Part shown: piece after piece, positions 37,549 to 45,442 of the stretch
Layout of the letters: every line of letters begins with the position of its first letter
How positions within the stretch are numbered: the first letter of the stretch is position 1
Assembly: GCF_963676065.1 (NCBI RefSeq)
Contig: NZ_OY780933.1
Coordinates: forward strand, 2,050,001 to 2,114,000
From: Maridesulfovibrio sp.
Lineage (GTDB): Bacteria > Desulfobacterota > Desulfovibrionia > Desulfovibrionales > Desulfovibrionaceae
Length of the DNA stretch: 64,000 bases
Direction: 5' to 3'
Position numbers and translations under genes: made by a program
Notes under the pieces: generated by a model
Database searches by the model: none
What the model saw: the letters and a program-made list of their open reading frames with translations, nothing else
Told to the model about the DNA's origin: nothing

Positions 37549-38626
37549 TTCATTCGCAATACTCAAAAAAGAATTCCGCTGGGATTCCATCACCTTCCGC
37601 CATGCCCTTAAGGCGGCCGCAGCCATTACGTTTGCCATCATAGCTGCCCGTTTTCTGGAGCTGCGTCATGCTGTCTGGCTGCCGGTGAGTGTTATTGTCG
37701 TCATGAGGCCTTCGGTCGGAGGAACACTCCGTCTGGGCTGGAAAAGATTCTGGGGAACGGCAATCGGGGCCGCAATCGGGGTTGGGATTCTGTTTTTGCA
37801 GCCTTCCAGCACAGTCCTTATCGGGCTGATAGTGTTATCATTCTTTATAATGATTCTGGTCCGAGTCTTTAGCTACATTATTTTTTCCTGTAGTCTCAGT
37901 GTCGCAGTGATTCTATTGCTGGGAGTGATTTTTACTGATGGATGGCAGTTCGGCGTGGAGCGTATCCTTGATACCGGTCTGGGAATAGTCATCGGTATTG
38001 CAGCATCTTTCGGGGTCTGGCCCAATATGGCCCGGAAAAATCTGCGTGCCAAAATGGCTAATCTTGTGCAGTTACAGTCCACTCATTTTAAAAAACTGTC
38101 CGAATCCTATCTGCTTGGCGGAGTAAGTGAATCGGAGCTCGTTCAGAGCAGGATAGAGGCTTCCGGTATGCTGGATACATGTGCTGAATTTTTCCGCGAA
38201 GCTGCGGCAGAACCGGGCATGCAGGGCTGGCAGCGTAACGAATTGACCCGGTTGATTCGTTCTTTTACCCGTATGCACAGTTTGTTAATGACTATGTCTA
38301 CCATTATCCGCAGGGGGTACGGTGGGCCACTTCCGTCAATCGCCAAGGGAATGACCGACATCCTGAAAGCAACGGCGGATCACTACGCCTGGCTGGAATG
38401 CTATTCCCTGACCCCTGAGGACTGCCCGGATGAGCCTGATTATGAAAAGGCTATCGATAGGTTTATGGGCGCAGTCGGGGAAGCCCGCATTCGAGGTGAT
38501 TTTGAAGATGTGCCGCTTGACCGGCGTAACAACATTTCAGCTTTTATCTGGAACATACATGCTCTCGGCAGCGAAATTTCAAGGGCGGGAAGGCGGATGC
38601 ATGATCTTCGTTACGGACGTAGTTAA
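37538..38626 (+). CDS. FUSC-type membrane protein, second half
   Basis: This 362-aa protein has about six N-terminal helices including the FUSC hallmark HAVWLPVSVIVVMRPSVGGTLRLGWKRFWGTAIGAAIGV-type segment, then a helical soluble domain. The GTG at 37538 is preferred because GGGGAGG lies eight bases upstream; the frame also allows GTG at 37529. It overlaps the first-half gene by 11 bases, so the two are translationally coupled and probably form a heteromeric exporter equivalent to YccS/AaeB-type proteins. Confidence 0.82.
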   Translation: MFADSFAILKKEFRWDSITFRHALKAAAAITFAIIAARFLELRHAVWLPVSVIVVMRPSVGGTLRLGWKRFWGTAIGAAIGVGILFLQPSSTVLIGLIVLSFFIMILVRVFSYIIFSCSLSVAVILLLGVIFTDGWQFGVERILDTGLGIVIGIAASFGVWPNMARKNLRAKMANLVQLQSTHFKKLSESYLLGGVSESELVQSRIEASGMLDTCAEFFREAAAEPGMQGWQRNELTRLIRSFTRMHSLLMTMSTIIRRGYGGPLPSIAKGMTDILKATADHYAWLECYSLTPEDCPDEPDYEKAIDRFMGAVGEARIRGDFEDVPLDRRNNISAFIWNIHALGSEISRAGRRMHDLRYGRS

Positions 38627-38696
38627 TTGGCCATGCTGATTTTGCAAAAGAATTGTGAGTCCCGGTTTATCGCCAAAAGGCACAGGAGTTTGAAAG

Positions 38697-39797
38697 ATGC
38701 TTGATGACAACACCCCATACACTTTTGACCGTGTTGTCCGGATTCTGCTGGCAGCCGGTTTTATCTGGGTGGCAGTGCTTCTGCTTAATAAATTGAGCAA
38801 TGCGCTGGTGCCTTTTGCTGTAGCACTGACCCTTGCTTATCTGCTCAATCCTTTGGTAAATTTTACGCGCAGATTCATTAAAAACCGTACGGCGGCGGTG
38901 TTGCTGACGCTACTGGCCATACTGGGGCCGCTTACCTATTTTTTCTGGGGAGCGGTGCGTATGGTGGGCGCGGAACTGGCGCAAACCGGGAAAATGCTGG
39001 CAGGACTGGTCAATAATTCCGCTGTTGCCCAGCGGGCGGCGGAGTATCTTCCTGAAGATATCTGGCATACGATAGTCGACCTCGCAAAGCAGGAGGATGT
39101 ACGGTCATTTCTTACTGAATCCGGCCTGACCAATATGCTCAAGCTTTCAGCCCAGAAAGCGCTGCCCGGTATCTGGAATCTGGTCAGCGGATCGGCCCAT
39201 ACGATCGGAGCTCTGGCCGGAGTGTTTGTGATTATCCTCTATCTTGTTTTTCTGCTGACTGATTACGACAAGCTGGGTAAATGGCGGGAGCAGCTTCCTT
39301 CTAAATATCGGGGGCGGGTTGCATCGTTCGTGGATGATTTTACAAACGTGACCAACCGCTATTTTCGTACTCAGGCTCTGATCGCCTTAATCGTCGGCTG
39401 TCTCTTTTCAGTGGGGTTCTTGATAATCAAACTGCCGCTGGCGATCCTGCTGGGGTTGCTTATAGGACTTCTGAATATGGTTCCGTATCTGCAGATAGCA
39501 GGGCTTATTCCGGCTTTTCTGCTGGCGGCAATCAATGCGCTTGCTACGGGCGGTAATTTCTGGCTTGCTCTTGGCGGGGTAGGTGTTGTTTTTGCTGTTG
39601 TTCAGGTCTTGCAGGACGCTGTGCTGGTTCCGCGTCTTCAGGGAGAAAGCATGGGCCTCTCGCCTTGGATGATCCTGTTATCCCTGTCCATCTGGGGGCA
39701 ATTGCTCGGTTTTTTAGGGCTGGTTATGGCTCTGCCTTTGACCTGTATGGCGCTCGCCCTTTACCGTCAGTGGATGATCGCACAGGGTGAATCCTAA
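38697..39797 (+). CDS. AI-2E family (PerM-type) membrane transporter
   Basis: This 366-aa polytopic protein has the AI-2E/PerM pattern: N-terminal helices (VVRILLAAGFIWVAVLLLNKLSNALVPF; LAYLLNPLVNFTRRF), a soluble helical middle, and C-terminal helices with the diagnostic LLGLLIGLLNMVPYLQI (the GL-N-x-VPY-x-G region) and PRLQGESMGLSPW. The family includes autoinducer-2 exporters, sodium/proton antiporters and permeases of unknown substrate. AGGAG precedes the ATG. It ends four bases inside the convergent homocysteine methyltransferase gene. Confidence 0.9.
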   Translation: MLDDNTPYTFDRVVRILLAAGFIWVAVLLLNKLSNALVPFAVALTLAYLLNPLVNFTRRFIKNRTAAVLLTLLAILGPLTYFFWGAVRMVGAELAQTGKMLAGLVNNSAVAQRAAEYLPEDIWHTIVDLAKQEDVRSFLTESGLTNMLKLSAQKALPGIWNLVSGSAHTIGALAGVFVIILYLVFLLTDYDKLGKWREQLPSKYRGRVASFVDDFTNVTNRYFRTQALIALIVGCLFSVGFLIIKLPLAILLGLLIGLLNMVPYLQIAGLIPAFLLAAINALATGGNFWLALGGVGVVFAVVQVLQDAVLVPRLQGESMGLSPWMILLSLSIWGQLLGFLGLVMALPLTCMALALYRQWMIAQGES

Positions 39798-40684
39798 GGC
39801 TGATTTTCAATTAAATCGCTTAATACCCTAATGTGTTTCGGCGTAATTCCGCAACATCCGCCGACAGCATCCACGCCGGAACGAAATGTTTCCCTGCCGA
39901 ATGCAGCGAATTTTTCCGGGGTAATGGCGTCGTGAAATACCCAGTTGGGCATTTCAAAATGTCCGGCATGCGGGTAGGCGAAAGTGTGGCCTTCCCAGTG
40001 CTGCTTGAGAATTTCTATCGCCTGCGGAGTATGTTCAATCAGGGTATGCATGATGCCGACCGCGTCCGCTTTTGAAAGGTCCAGATTGCTGAGCGCACGT
40101 TTCAGCGGAATATCCGTATCCAGCAGGTAAGTTTGCCCTTCCTCACCAGTAAAGCAGGTGAATCCAACCCAGACCGGTACTCCTGAACGCAGCGCTCCCT
40201 CCAGTGCGTATCCGGTTTGCTCAATATCGCGCATCATTTCCAGGATTATTATTTCCGCGCCTGCTTTGACCTGTATTTCAGACTGCCGTGCGTATTGCGC
40301 TACTGCGGATTCACCGGAAAGCAGCCGGGGATAATCAAGGGAACCGGTGAAAGTAGTGCTGGAAATGGCCCCCGCAACTATGCACTCTTTTTTTGAGTTT
40401 TTTACAACTTCACGGACAATATGCACCGCCTCGCGATTGATGTCTTCAAAACGGTCCGCCAAGCCGGCGGCTTCCAGATTATGTATGCCGGTGGAAAATG
40501 TATTCGCGATGAGCAGCTGCGCTCCGGCATCAAGAAAAGATTGGTGAACATCTCGCAGAAGTTGCGGATGGGTGAGGACAGCCTCAGCGGACCACGCCAT
40601 TCCGTTCATGGGTGCACCACGTCTTTCCAGTTCTGTTCCTGTGCCGCCATCAATGATAAAGGGAAATTTTAGTTTTTTATGCAT
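39794..40684 (-). CDS. Homocysteine S-methyltransferase family protein
   Basis: This 296-aa TIM-barrel protein uses a zinc site to activate homocysteine for methylation. The zinc ligands are visible: Cys in GFTCFTGEE and the Cys pair of VGGCCGITPKHI. The start FIIDGGTGTELERRG and IANTFST are typical. The methyl donor is likely S-methylmethionine or a related sulfonium, as in MmuM-like enzymes; a cobalamin-linked domain is absent. Its 3' end overlaps the convergent AI-2E gene by four bases. The promoter must lie in 40685-40801, after the upstream terminator. Confidence 0.88.
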   Translation of the reverse strand: MHKKLKFPFIIDGGTGTELERRGAPMNGMAWSAEAVLTHPQLLRDVHQSFLDAGAQLLIANTFSTGIHNLEAAGLADRFEDINREAVHIVREVVKNSKKECIVAGAISSTTFTGSLDYPRLLSGESAVAQYARQSEIQVKAGAEIIILEMMRDIEQTGYALEGALRSGVPVWVGFTCFTGEEGQTYLLDTDIPLKRALSNLDLSKADAVGIMHTLIEHTPQAIEILKQHWEGHTFAYPHAGHFEMPNWVFHDAITPEKFAAFGRETFRSGVDAVGGCCGITPKHIRVLSDLIENQP

Positions 40685-40801
40685 ACTCCAAATTTATCGT
40701 TGTTGGGGAGAAAAGAAAAGGCTCTTACAAAATTTTTCGTAACCCTGTAGCCCAATACTATGTTTAAGATTTCGCTTTGGACGAGTTGCAACTCAAATAT
40801 A

Positions 40802-40850
40802 AAAAGAACAAGGCCCGTGAAGTTTAAAACTTCACGGGCCTTGTTCTTTT
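40802..40850. terminator. Long perfect hairpin, terminator of the FKBP-methyltransferase gene
   Basis: Two 24-base arms (40802-40825 and 40827-40850) are exact reverse complements. The minus-strand 3' side carries a T run. It lies eight bases after the stop of the gene at 40858. Confidence 0.9.
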
Positions 40851-40857
40851 GTACTGA

Positions 40858-42072
40858 TTAACTAATCTTTTTGCACCAGACTACATATACAGGATCACTT
40901 ACACCACGTGTCTGCACAAAGTGACGGTCATTGGTCGGCCGCCAATCATTACGTATGCTTGTGGTGCCTTTGGGACCTGTGAATCCTGCTTCTTCGGCCA
41001 GTTGCAGCAGGTATCCCATACGCTCGAACTCATGCAGTTCAAGCCATCCTTGAGTTACTTTGGTCGGGAACCATCGGTTTGATACTCCAATGATCAGGTG
41101 CCCGCCTGAATGCAGATTTGAGTAAGCCTGCTTGAGTACTGATAACGGGTCAGTAAGGTATTCAATGGACATGCTGCATGTGATTGCATCAAATTTGTCA
41201 TCAGTGAATTTGAGCTCGGGATCGATGTTTAAGTCTTGAACTACTCTTTCGTTCAAAACGGGATTCATGCGCATTTCATCCATATTCATGCCCAGACCTG
41301 TTAGATCCAAGTCCATATCCTGTGGCAGATGGGACTGCATGCTGCTCATAAGATCCAGTACCTTCATTTCCGGCCGCAGGAACTGTGCGTAGATATTTTG
41401 AAGATTACGGCTGGCCTGTTCATCAATATGGCCTGTTAAGCGGGGAGAGGCATAGAAACTTTTATCATCCGCATCGTTATCTCTTTTGAAGAAGTCCTCA
41501 TGTATAAAATCCGTCTTATGATTTTGCAGAGGAGCCTGCATGCCCGGACCACCGTCGCATAGTTCTTCGATCCAGTGGGTTAGTCGGCCGCCAGTCTCGC
41601 TGTCTTTATCCGCAACGTTGATTATTTCAGCTTCCAACCGGAATGGAATCCCGGCTAAAGGGTGATTGAGGTCGGCAGTGATGCTAGAGTCCTTCTTATC
41701 GAGAACTCTGAGCGGTGAAATTGTTTGAGGGTATACGCCGGGAAGTCCTCTCAGCGTACCTTGAGGGTAGAATCTGCCGATTCTGGCCGGTTGATCCCGG
41801 AGGTGATGTGATTTGAGTCTGAACTTGCTCTGCGGAACAGTTTTTACTTTTGAAGAAGCATAATCGGGGAGTTCGCTTCCAGCAGGAAAATTTACAGCTA
41901 TTGTTTCTCCGGCTTTAGCGCCCATCAGCAGCTCTTTCAGCTCAGCTGGGATTACATCTCGCCATGCATTTATTTTTCGGGCTAAGAATTTCTCTTCATG
42001 AATTCCGTTTCCGCTTTTCCATGTCAGTGTGAATTGAATTGTGGCAAATGAATTTCTATTGAATTCGGTCAT
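40858..42072 (-). CDS. FKBP/SlyD-like domain fused to a SAM methyltransferase
   Basis: The 404-aa protein joins two folds. Residues about 40-160 resemble a SlyD/FKBP peptidyl-prolyl isomerase (GAKAGETIAV; the SlyD-like LNHPLAGIPFRLEAEIINV). Residues about 230-385 are a class I methyltransferase-like domain (KVLDLMSS, FDAITCSMSIEYLTDPLSVL, HSGGHLIIGVSNRWFP), although motif I lacks the usual GxGxG. The target is unknown; the fold pair could isomerise and methylate a peptide or protein. The start is uncertain: ATG at 42072 lies only three bases after AAGGAG, while a GTG at 42090 has no ribosome-binding site. The next gene upstream encodes a Nif11-type precursor. Confidence 0.8.
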   Translation of the reverse strand: MTEFNRNSFATIQFTLTWKSGNGIHEEKFLARKINAWRDVIPAELKELLMGAKAGETIAVNFPAGSELPDYASSKVKTVPQSKFRLKSHHLRDQPARIGRFYPQGTLRGLPGVYPQTISPLRVLDKKDSSITADLNHPLAGIPFRLEAEIINVADKDSETGGRLTHWIEELCDGGPGMQAPLQNHKTDFIHEDFFKRDNDADDKSFYASPRLTGHIDEQASRNLQNIYAQFLRPEMKVLDLMSSMQSHLPQDMDLDLTGLGMNMDEMRMNPVLNERVVQDLNIDPELKFTDDKFDAITCSMSIEYLTDPLSVLKQAYSNLHSGGHLIIGVSNRWFPTKVTQGWLELHEFERMGYLLQLAEEAGFTGPKGTTSIRNDWRPTNDRHFVQTRGVSDPVYVVWCKKIS

Positions 42073-42379
42073 TATCTCCTTCTTGCTCACTCTGAATTGA
42101 GTTCAAAGGTTAATTGCGTATAATTTTTATATAATATTTATCTGTTGATAGGCAATGCGCTCCAGTTAGAATTTTTCTAATATATTTTTTCGAGGTACTC
42201 GAGGGGCGCTATCCAAGTTTGTGAAGAGCAGAGCGCGGGATAGGCAAATACAGGAGACGATCTGCCGGAAAGAGATACTGTTTTTCCATAAAAAAGGGTT
42301 TACGAAGTAAGATTCGTAAACCCTTGAATTTTCTGTCCGGTAAATCAGGCGAAGAGCCTTCAATACATCGAATCAGAGG
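42073..42379. other. Intergenic region between the precursor and methyltransferase genes
   Basis: It contains the precursor terminator (42290-42325) and, to its left, about 200 bases that must hold the methyltransferase promoter. No convincing -35/-10 pair or gene is seen. The 65-codon minus-strand frame here starts inside the terminator region and is rejected. Confidence 0.5.
42290..42325 (-). terminator. Rho-independent terminator of the Nif11 precursor gene
   Basis: A perfect 13-bp stem AAGGGTTTACGAA/TTCGTAAACCCTT with a six-base loop ends in a T run on the minus strand. Confidence 0.9.
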
Positions 42380-42601
42380 TTACGCCCACCAGATTGAGCG
42401 TGCCGGAGGATTACCAAAAGAGGTAAAATCGTCACCGGATTCATTGATTACCTGATCCAGCTCTTCGATTGTGAAATCGTATCCGTCTTCGTTAGCGGTA
42501 GCTACAAAGGCTTCTTTGCCCGGAATGGCGTTATACTTAGCTTTTACGGTTTTGTTTTCTCCACCTGCGATCAGCAGACGCTCTACTTCTTTCTTGGACA
42601 T
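42380..42601 (-). CDS. Nif11-type leader peptide, candidate RiPP precursor
   Basis: This 73-aa protein matches the Nif11-like leader family: MSKKEVERLLIAGG, then KAKYNAIPGKEAFVATANEDGYDFTIEELDQV (the GYDFTxEEL signature at about 40-48). The C-terminal stretch after residue 55 (GDDFTSFGNPPARSIWWA) is the candidate core. It lacks the usual Gly-Gly cleavage site and contains no Cys, but has Asp, Ser, Thr and a Trp-Trp pair. An AGGAG site is seven bases before the ATG and a terminator follows, so it is a separate transcript. The neighbouring FKBP-methyltransferase is the only candidate modification enzyme nearby. It could also be a non-RiPP Nif11 protein. Confidence 0.82.
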   Translation of the reverse strand: MSKKEVERLLIAGGENKTVKAKYNAIPGKEAFVATANEDGYDFTIEELDQVINESGDDFTSFGNPPARSIWWA

Positions 42602-43123
42602 GTCGATACTCCTGATTAGAATAAAATTGGGTGGCTTTATTTTGATCGAAATGATCCGTCACGTTTGGATACGGACACCTATAGAGCCGGGGTTAGATGA
42701 TGATTTTAATTTAGCTTGGTACTGAGCGGCTAGTCAAGTATTTGTTAATGTAAAGATAAAATAACAGCAAAACTAAGACATGAATTGCTAATTTAGTAAT
42801 AATATATTCGTTAAAAATAAGCTAAATATTTAAATTAAACATTAATGTAAATTTGTATTTAATTTAAAAAAAGGGTTTTCGGCAGGTTATCCCTCAATTA
42901 AAGGGCGTGAGGCAAAAGAAAAGGCACTTAGGAATTTCTTCGTAAGTGCCTTGAAATATCTGGTCGGGATGAGAGGATTTGAACCTCCGGTCTCTGCGTC
43001 CCGAAGGTAAAGAACTACGTTGTAAGTGCTTAAATCATTAGATTTTTATTTTGATTATCCTGCGGAAATGGGTCTAAAAGGGTGCTAAAATAGGACAAGT
43101 TGTCAGATAAAAACAGCCCGTAA
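42602..43123. other. AT-rich intergenic region with the left att copy
   Basis: The region holds the promoter side of the Nif11 precursor gene, about 180 bases of very AT-rich DNA (42720-42900) and the tRNA-Pro 3'-end copy at 42919-43005. I see no gene in it. Confidence 0.6.
42919..43005 (-). repeat. tRNA-Pro 3'-half copy 1 (distal att site) with hairpin
   Basis: These 87 bases are identical to 44289-44375. They contain a hairpin, then the 3' half of tRNA-Pro(CGG) from the CCA end through the T arm and variable loop to the anticodon loop. The 5' half of the tRNA is missing, so this is an att remnant and not a tRNA gene. Confidence 0.9.
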
Positions 43124-44080
43124 TTAGTAGAGAGGTGTTTCCGCAAGCGAAGAGTGGTTGAACCTTAAGTTGTAGCCCATTTTCGTTGAAACGCTCTGAA
43201 CCATGGCGGCAAACCACGGCGGTGCAGTTGGAGAGATGTAGACTTCATTTATTAGCTCAGTAACATTGCAAGGGATTTGTATGCCGATTTCTTGGGAGTT
43301 GGAATTGGTAATCATGGCTCGCACTTCGCGTTCGTGCTCAAATGATATGCGCTTGGTCCAAAATACACCGTTGTTTTTTGGAAATTCCTTACTGAAGTCT
43401 ATGTAATTCATTTTCCCGATTTTGATGTCGAGATTTTCGCCAAGAGATTTGTATAAGTTGATCTTTGTCGTTTTTACGGCAAGGGCGTTTTCTTGGTGAG
43501 TCGAATACAGTTTCCACATCGCCTCAGACTCAATATCGTTTTCATGCCAACAACTTACGAAGTGAGATTTTCTAGCGCCTGCGCACCCTTCATTGAACTC
43601 GATTAATAAACGTTGGCATTGAGCTTCAATTTGCTCCGGGGTGAGGGTGCACGTGTGGCCTGGGGGAGGGTTCAAAGTTGCGGATTTAAAAAAGTTGTAT
43701 AAATGGTCATCCCAAATTGGTTTATCAACCAGTCTGCCTCTTGCTCCTTCAAAAGGATCTCCTAGATGATCAGCTCTCGCGAAGTATAAGGAGCGATTAT
43801 CGAGTAGCGATAAGAACTTAGAAAAATCCATGTAACGCCAAAGGATGGTTTCATCCTTTGGGATTAAATATGCTCTTGGAGTATAATTGTTTCGTTCAGC
43901 TAATTCTACAAGATGAGTTGCGCATTTGTCGCAGACATAGAGCGGAGTTCCGTCTGCGCTATAACCTGAGTTGCAAGCATCATTTTGGATAAATTGGTAG
44001 TGACATACACAGCATGAATCCCAATGGAAATATCTCAGCTTAGAAAGCTCAAGCGTAAACCGACCGGTCATATGGTACAC
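43124..44080 (-). CDS. DUF2971-family protein with N-terminal zinc ribbon
   Basis: This 318-aa protein has the DUF2971 pattern at about 70-290: WRYMDFSKFLSLLDNRSLYFARADHLGDPFEGA, HFVSCWHENDIESEAMWKLYS and FEHEREVRAMI. The family is widespread in accessory DNA and has no settled biochemical role. In front of it a four-cysteine ribbon (Cys23, Cys26, Cys50, Cys53) probably binds zinc. It is the only gene between the first two att copies, so it is the cargo of a small element. A defence-related role is possible from location only. Confidence 0.8.
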   Translation of the reverse strand: MYHMTGRFTLELSKLRYFHWDSCCVCHYQFIQNDACNSGYSADGTPLYVCDKCATHLVELAERNNYTPRAYLIPKDETILWRYMDFSKFLSLLDNRSLYFARADHLGDPFEGARGRLVDKPIWDDHLYNFFKSATLNPPPGHTCTLTPEQIEAQCQRLLIEFNEGCAGARKSHFVSCWHENDIESEAMWKLYSTHQENALAVKTTKINLYKSLGENLDIKIGKMNYIDFSKEFPKNNGVFWTKRISFEHEREVRAMITNSNSQEIGIQIPCNVTELINEVYISPTAPPWFAAMVQSVSTKMGYNLRFNHSSLAETPLY

Positions 44081-44288
44081 GGTTTATTTCTCCATATAGT
44101 TTAAGAGTGATATTTGTTTGACGATAAGCGGTGTGAGTGATTGTTGTAAAGAGGCTAAGGCGGGAGTTTGTGTCAATTCAGCGCGAAGTGATGCGTCAAA
44201 AACGCAGTGCTTCTTGTTGCTATCGCCCTTGGATGGCTGCTCTTTTGTTGGCTGTGGGGAGATTTGTAGGATAAAAATGTAGGATAAA

Positions 44289-44375
44289 AAAAGGCACTTA
44301 GGAATTTCTTCGTAAGTGCCTTGAAATATCTGGTCGGGATGAGAGGATTTGAACCTCCGGTCTCTGCGTCCCGAA
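44289..44375 (-). repeat. tRNA-Pro 3'-half copy 2 (internal att site) with hairpin
   Basis: The copy is identical over 87 bases to 42919-43005 and shares the tRNA part, plus the flanking TTGAAATATC, with the intact gene at 46210-46286. It separates the two element remnants. Confidence 0.9.
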
Positions 44376-44418
44376 CGTGAATTCTGACCAACTATTTAAG
44401 TCGGTTACAAGTCGAGGT

Positions 44419-44468
44419 TGTGCTACAAATGGGCCTTTTTTGGGGTGCTGTGCTACGCTTTGTGCTAC
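44419..44468. repeat. Three TGTGCTAC repeats beside the att site
   Basis: Direct copies occur at 44419, 44449 and 44461, and a fourth at 46133-46140 near the tRNA end of the same element. Their clustering at both element ends resembles arm-type binding sites of tyrosine integrases. Confidence 0.45.
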
Positions 44469-44551
44469 CGTTTTCGCTCGGTTTTCTTTCCTTTTGTTTC
44501 TTTCGCTGATAAACCAGATTTAATTTTTAAAATAACAAAGAAAGGTTAATT

Positions 44552-44791
44552 ATGAAGTTTTTTCATATCCATATCCCAGCCCTTTTTGTTTATGGTTTCA
44601 TCGCAATTGCTTTTACATTGGGGTTAGCTATTTGGACTTGTGCGAAGAGGTGGGATGGACACTTGTATCCACAAGAGAATTGCTGGAAAGTTCAAGAAGT
44701 AAATGGACAGGTCTTCAAGGTTAACACCTGCACGGGGGAAGTTGAAGAAATCAAAATCACTACCCCCGCCAACTCGACAAAGGTAAAATAA
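44552..44791 (+). CDS. Small membrane protein, 79 aa
   Basis: One membrane helix at about 8-30 (IPALFVYGFIAIAFTLGLAIW) is followed by a short soluble part with two Cys (ENCWKV, NTCTGEV). An AAAGG ribosome-binding site precedes the ATG. It lies just inside the second element remnant, 14 bases before another small membrane-protein gene on the same strand. The family is unknown. Confidence 0.65.
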   Translation: MKFFHIHIPALFVYGFIAIAFTLGLAIWTCAKRWDGHLYPQENCWKVQEVNGQVFKVNTCTGEVEEIKITTPANSTKVK

Positions 44792-44805
44792 AAGGGAATG
44801 TCTTC

Positions 44806-45267
44806 ATGTTAAGTTTTGACGGAGTAGCCACTGCATGGAATGCTTTAGAGTGGAATTTTTCGTTTTCAATTGGTGATGGAATTTCGCTTGGGATAGCTCT
44901 AGTTACAGCTTGGCTTGCATTTTTAACATGCCGAATTCAGAGAGAGCAAAAGAGGATAATAGAGCAACAGGTACGTATTGAAAAAGTTAAATTTAAACGT
45001 GAAACAGACAAGTTAAAGACTGAGATAAGCAGGTCAATAGAGAGTATTATTAATTCATTCAGTGCGGATGAGGTTCCAGAAGAGGAGCATTTTTATCTTT
45101 TAGATGAGAATGTGGAAGAATTGAGCTACTTATTTAGTTTTAATGTAGCAGCACTGGCTTACTTGCTGGTAGATTACAGAAGTACACAGCAAGAAATAGG
45201 GCGTGATGATAAAAAATTGAATGAACTATTACGGATGTACATCAAAGTTGTTGAAGACCTCTGCTAG
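44806..45267 (+). CDS. Membrane-anchored coiled-coil protein, 153 aa
   Basis: One predicted membrane helix lies at about 28-46 (GISLGIALVTAWLAFLTCRI), followed by a charged coiled coil (about 48-90, REQKRIIEQQVRIEKVKFKR...) and an acidic helical tail. An AAAAGGGA site precedes the ATG at 44806. It probably forms an operon with the preceding small gene. Similar small anchored coiled-coil proteins are common cargo of mobile elements, but no family or function can be assigned. Confidence 0.7.
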   Translation: MLSFDGVATAWNALEWNFSFSIGDGISLGIALVTAWLAFLTCRIQREQKRIIEQQVRIEKVKFKRETDKLKTEISRSIESIINSFSADEVPEEEHFYLLDENVEELSYLFSFNVAALAYLLVDYRSTQQEIGRDDKKLNELLRMYIKVVEDLC

Positions 45268-45288
45268 CCTCATATTTTGATTTTTTTG

Positions 45289-45408
45289 CTAATCCCCATC
45301 CGTCAAAGACGGCAAAGATTCCACTACATCCCGTTTCGCCCGTTGTAAAACATGCTGGTAAACTCTCATAGTAGTTGATGGGTCTGTGTGTCCCATTGCG
45401 TGGGCAAT
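45289..45408 (-). pseudogene. Tyrosine-integrase C-terminal remnant
   Basis: Forty in-frame codons ending in TAG encode the end of a phage-type integrase: the box-II region IAHAMGHTDPSTTMRVYQHV with the catalytic Tyr (VYQHV) and His (MGH), then a tail ending LTDGD. Upstream the frame runs at once into stops (TAG, TAA), so the rest of the gene has been deleted. It lies between the small membrane genes and the hicAB-type pair, inside the second element remnant, and explains why no working integrase is found here. Confidence 0.85.
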
Positions 45409-45442
45409 AGTCTAATATAGTTATTGCCGATTTTTCTGCCCG

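Larger units (their letters stand above)
44081..44551. other. Intergenic region at the junction of the two elements
   Basis: It contains the second att copy (44289-44375) and three direct copies of TGTGCTAC (44419-44426, 44449-44456, 44461-44468). No gene or RNA is seen. The 72-codon frame reading through the att copy is rejected. Confidence 0.6.

Noticed and set aside
42166-42363. A 65-codon minus-strand open frame downstream of the Nif11 gene
   Set aside because: It runs through the precursor terminator, has no ribosome-binding site and resembles no protein family.
42060-42601. Shared N-terminus MSKKE of the Nif11 peptide and the longer version of the methyltransferase as a common leader
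   Set aside because: In the methyltransferase gene these codons are created by the AAGGAG ribosome-binding site upstream of the likely ATG at 42072; the match is probably chance.
42919-44375. The two tRNA-Pro-like segments as tRNA genes
   Set aside because: Both lack the 5' half (acceptor 5' strand, D arm and part of the anticodon arm), so they cannot fold into a tRNA; they are att remnants.
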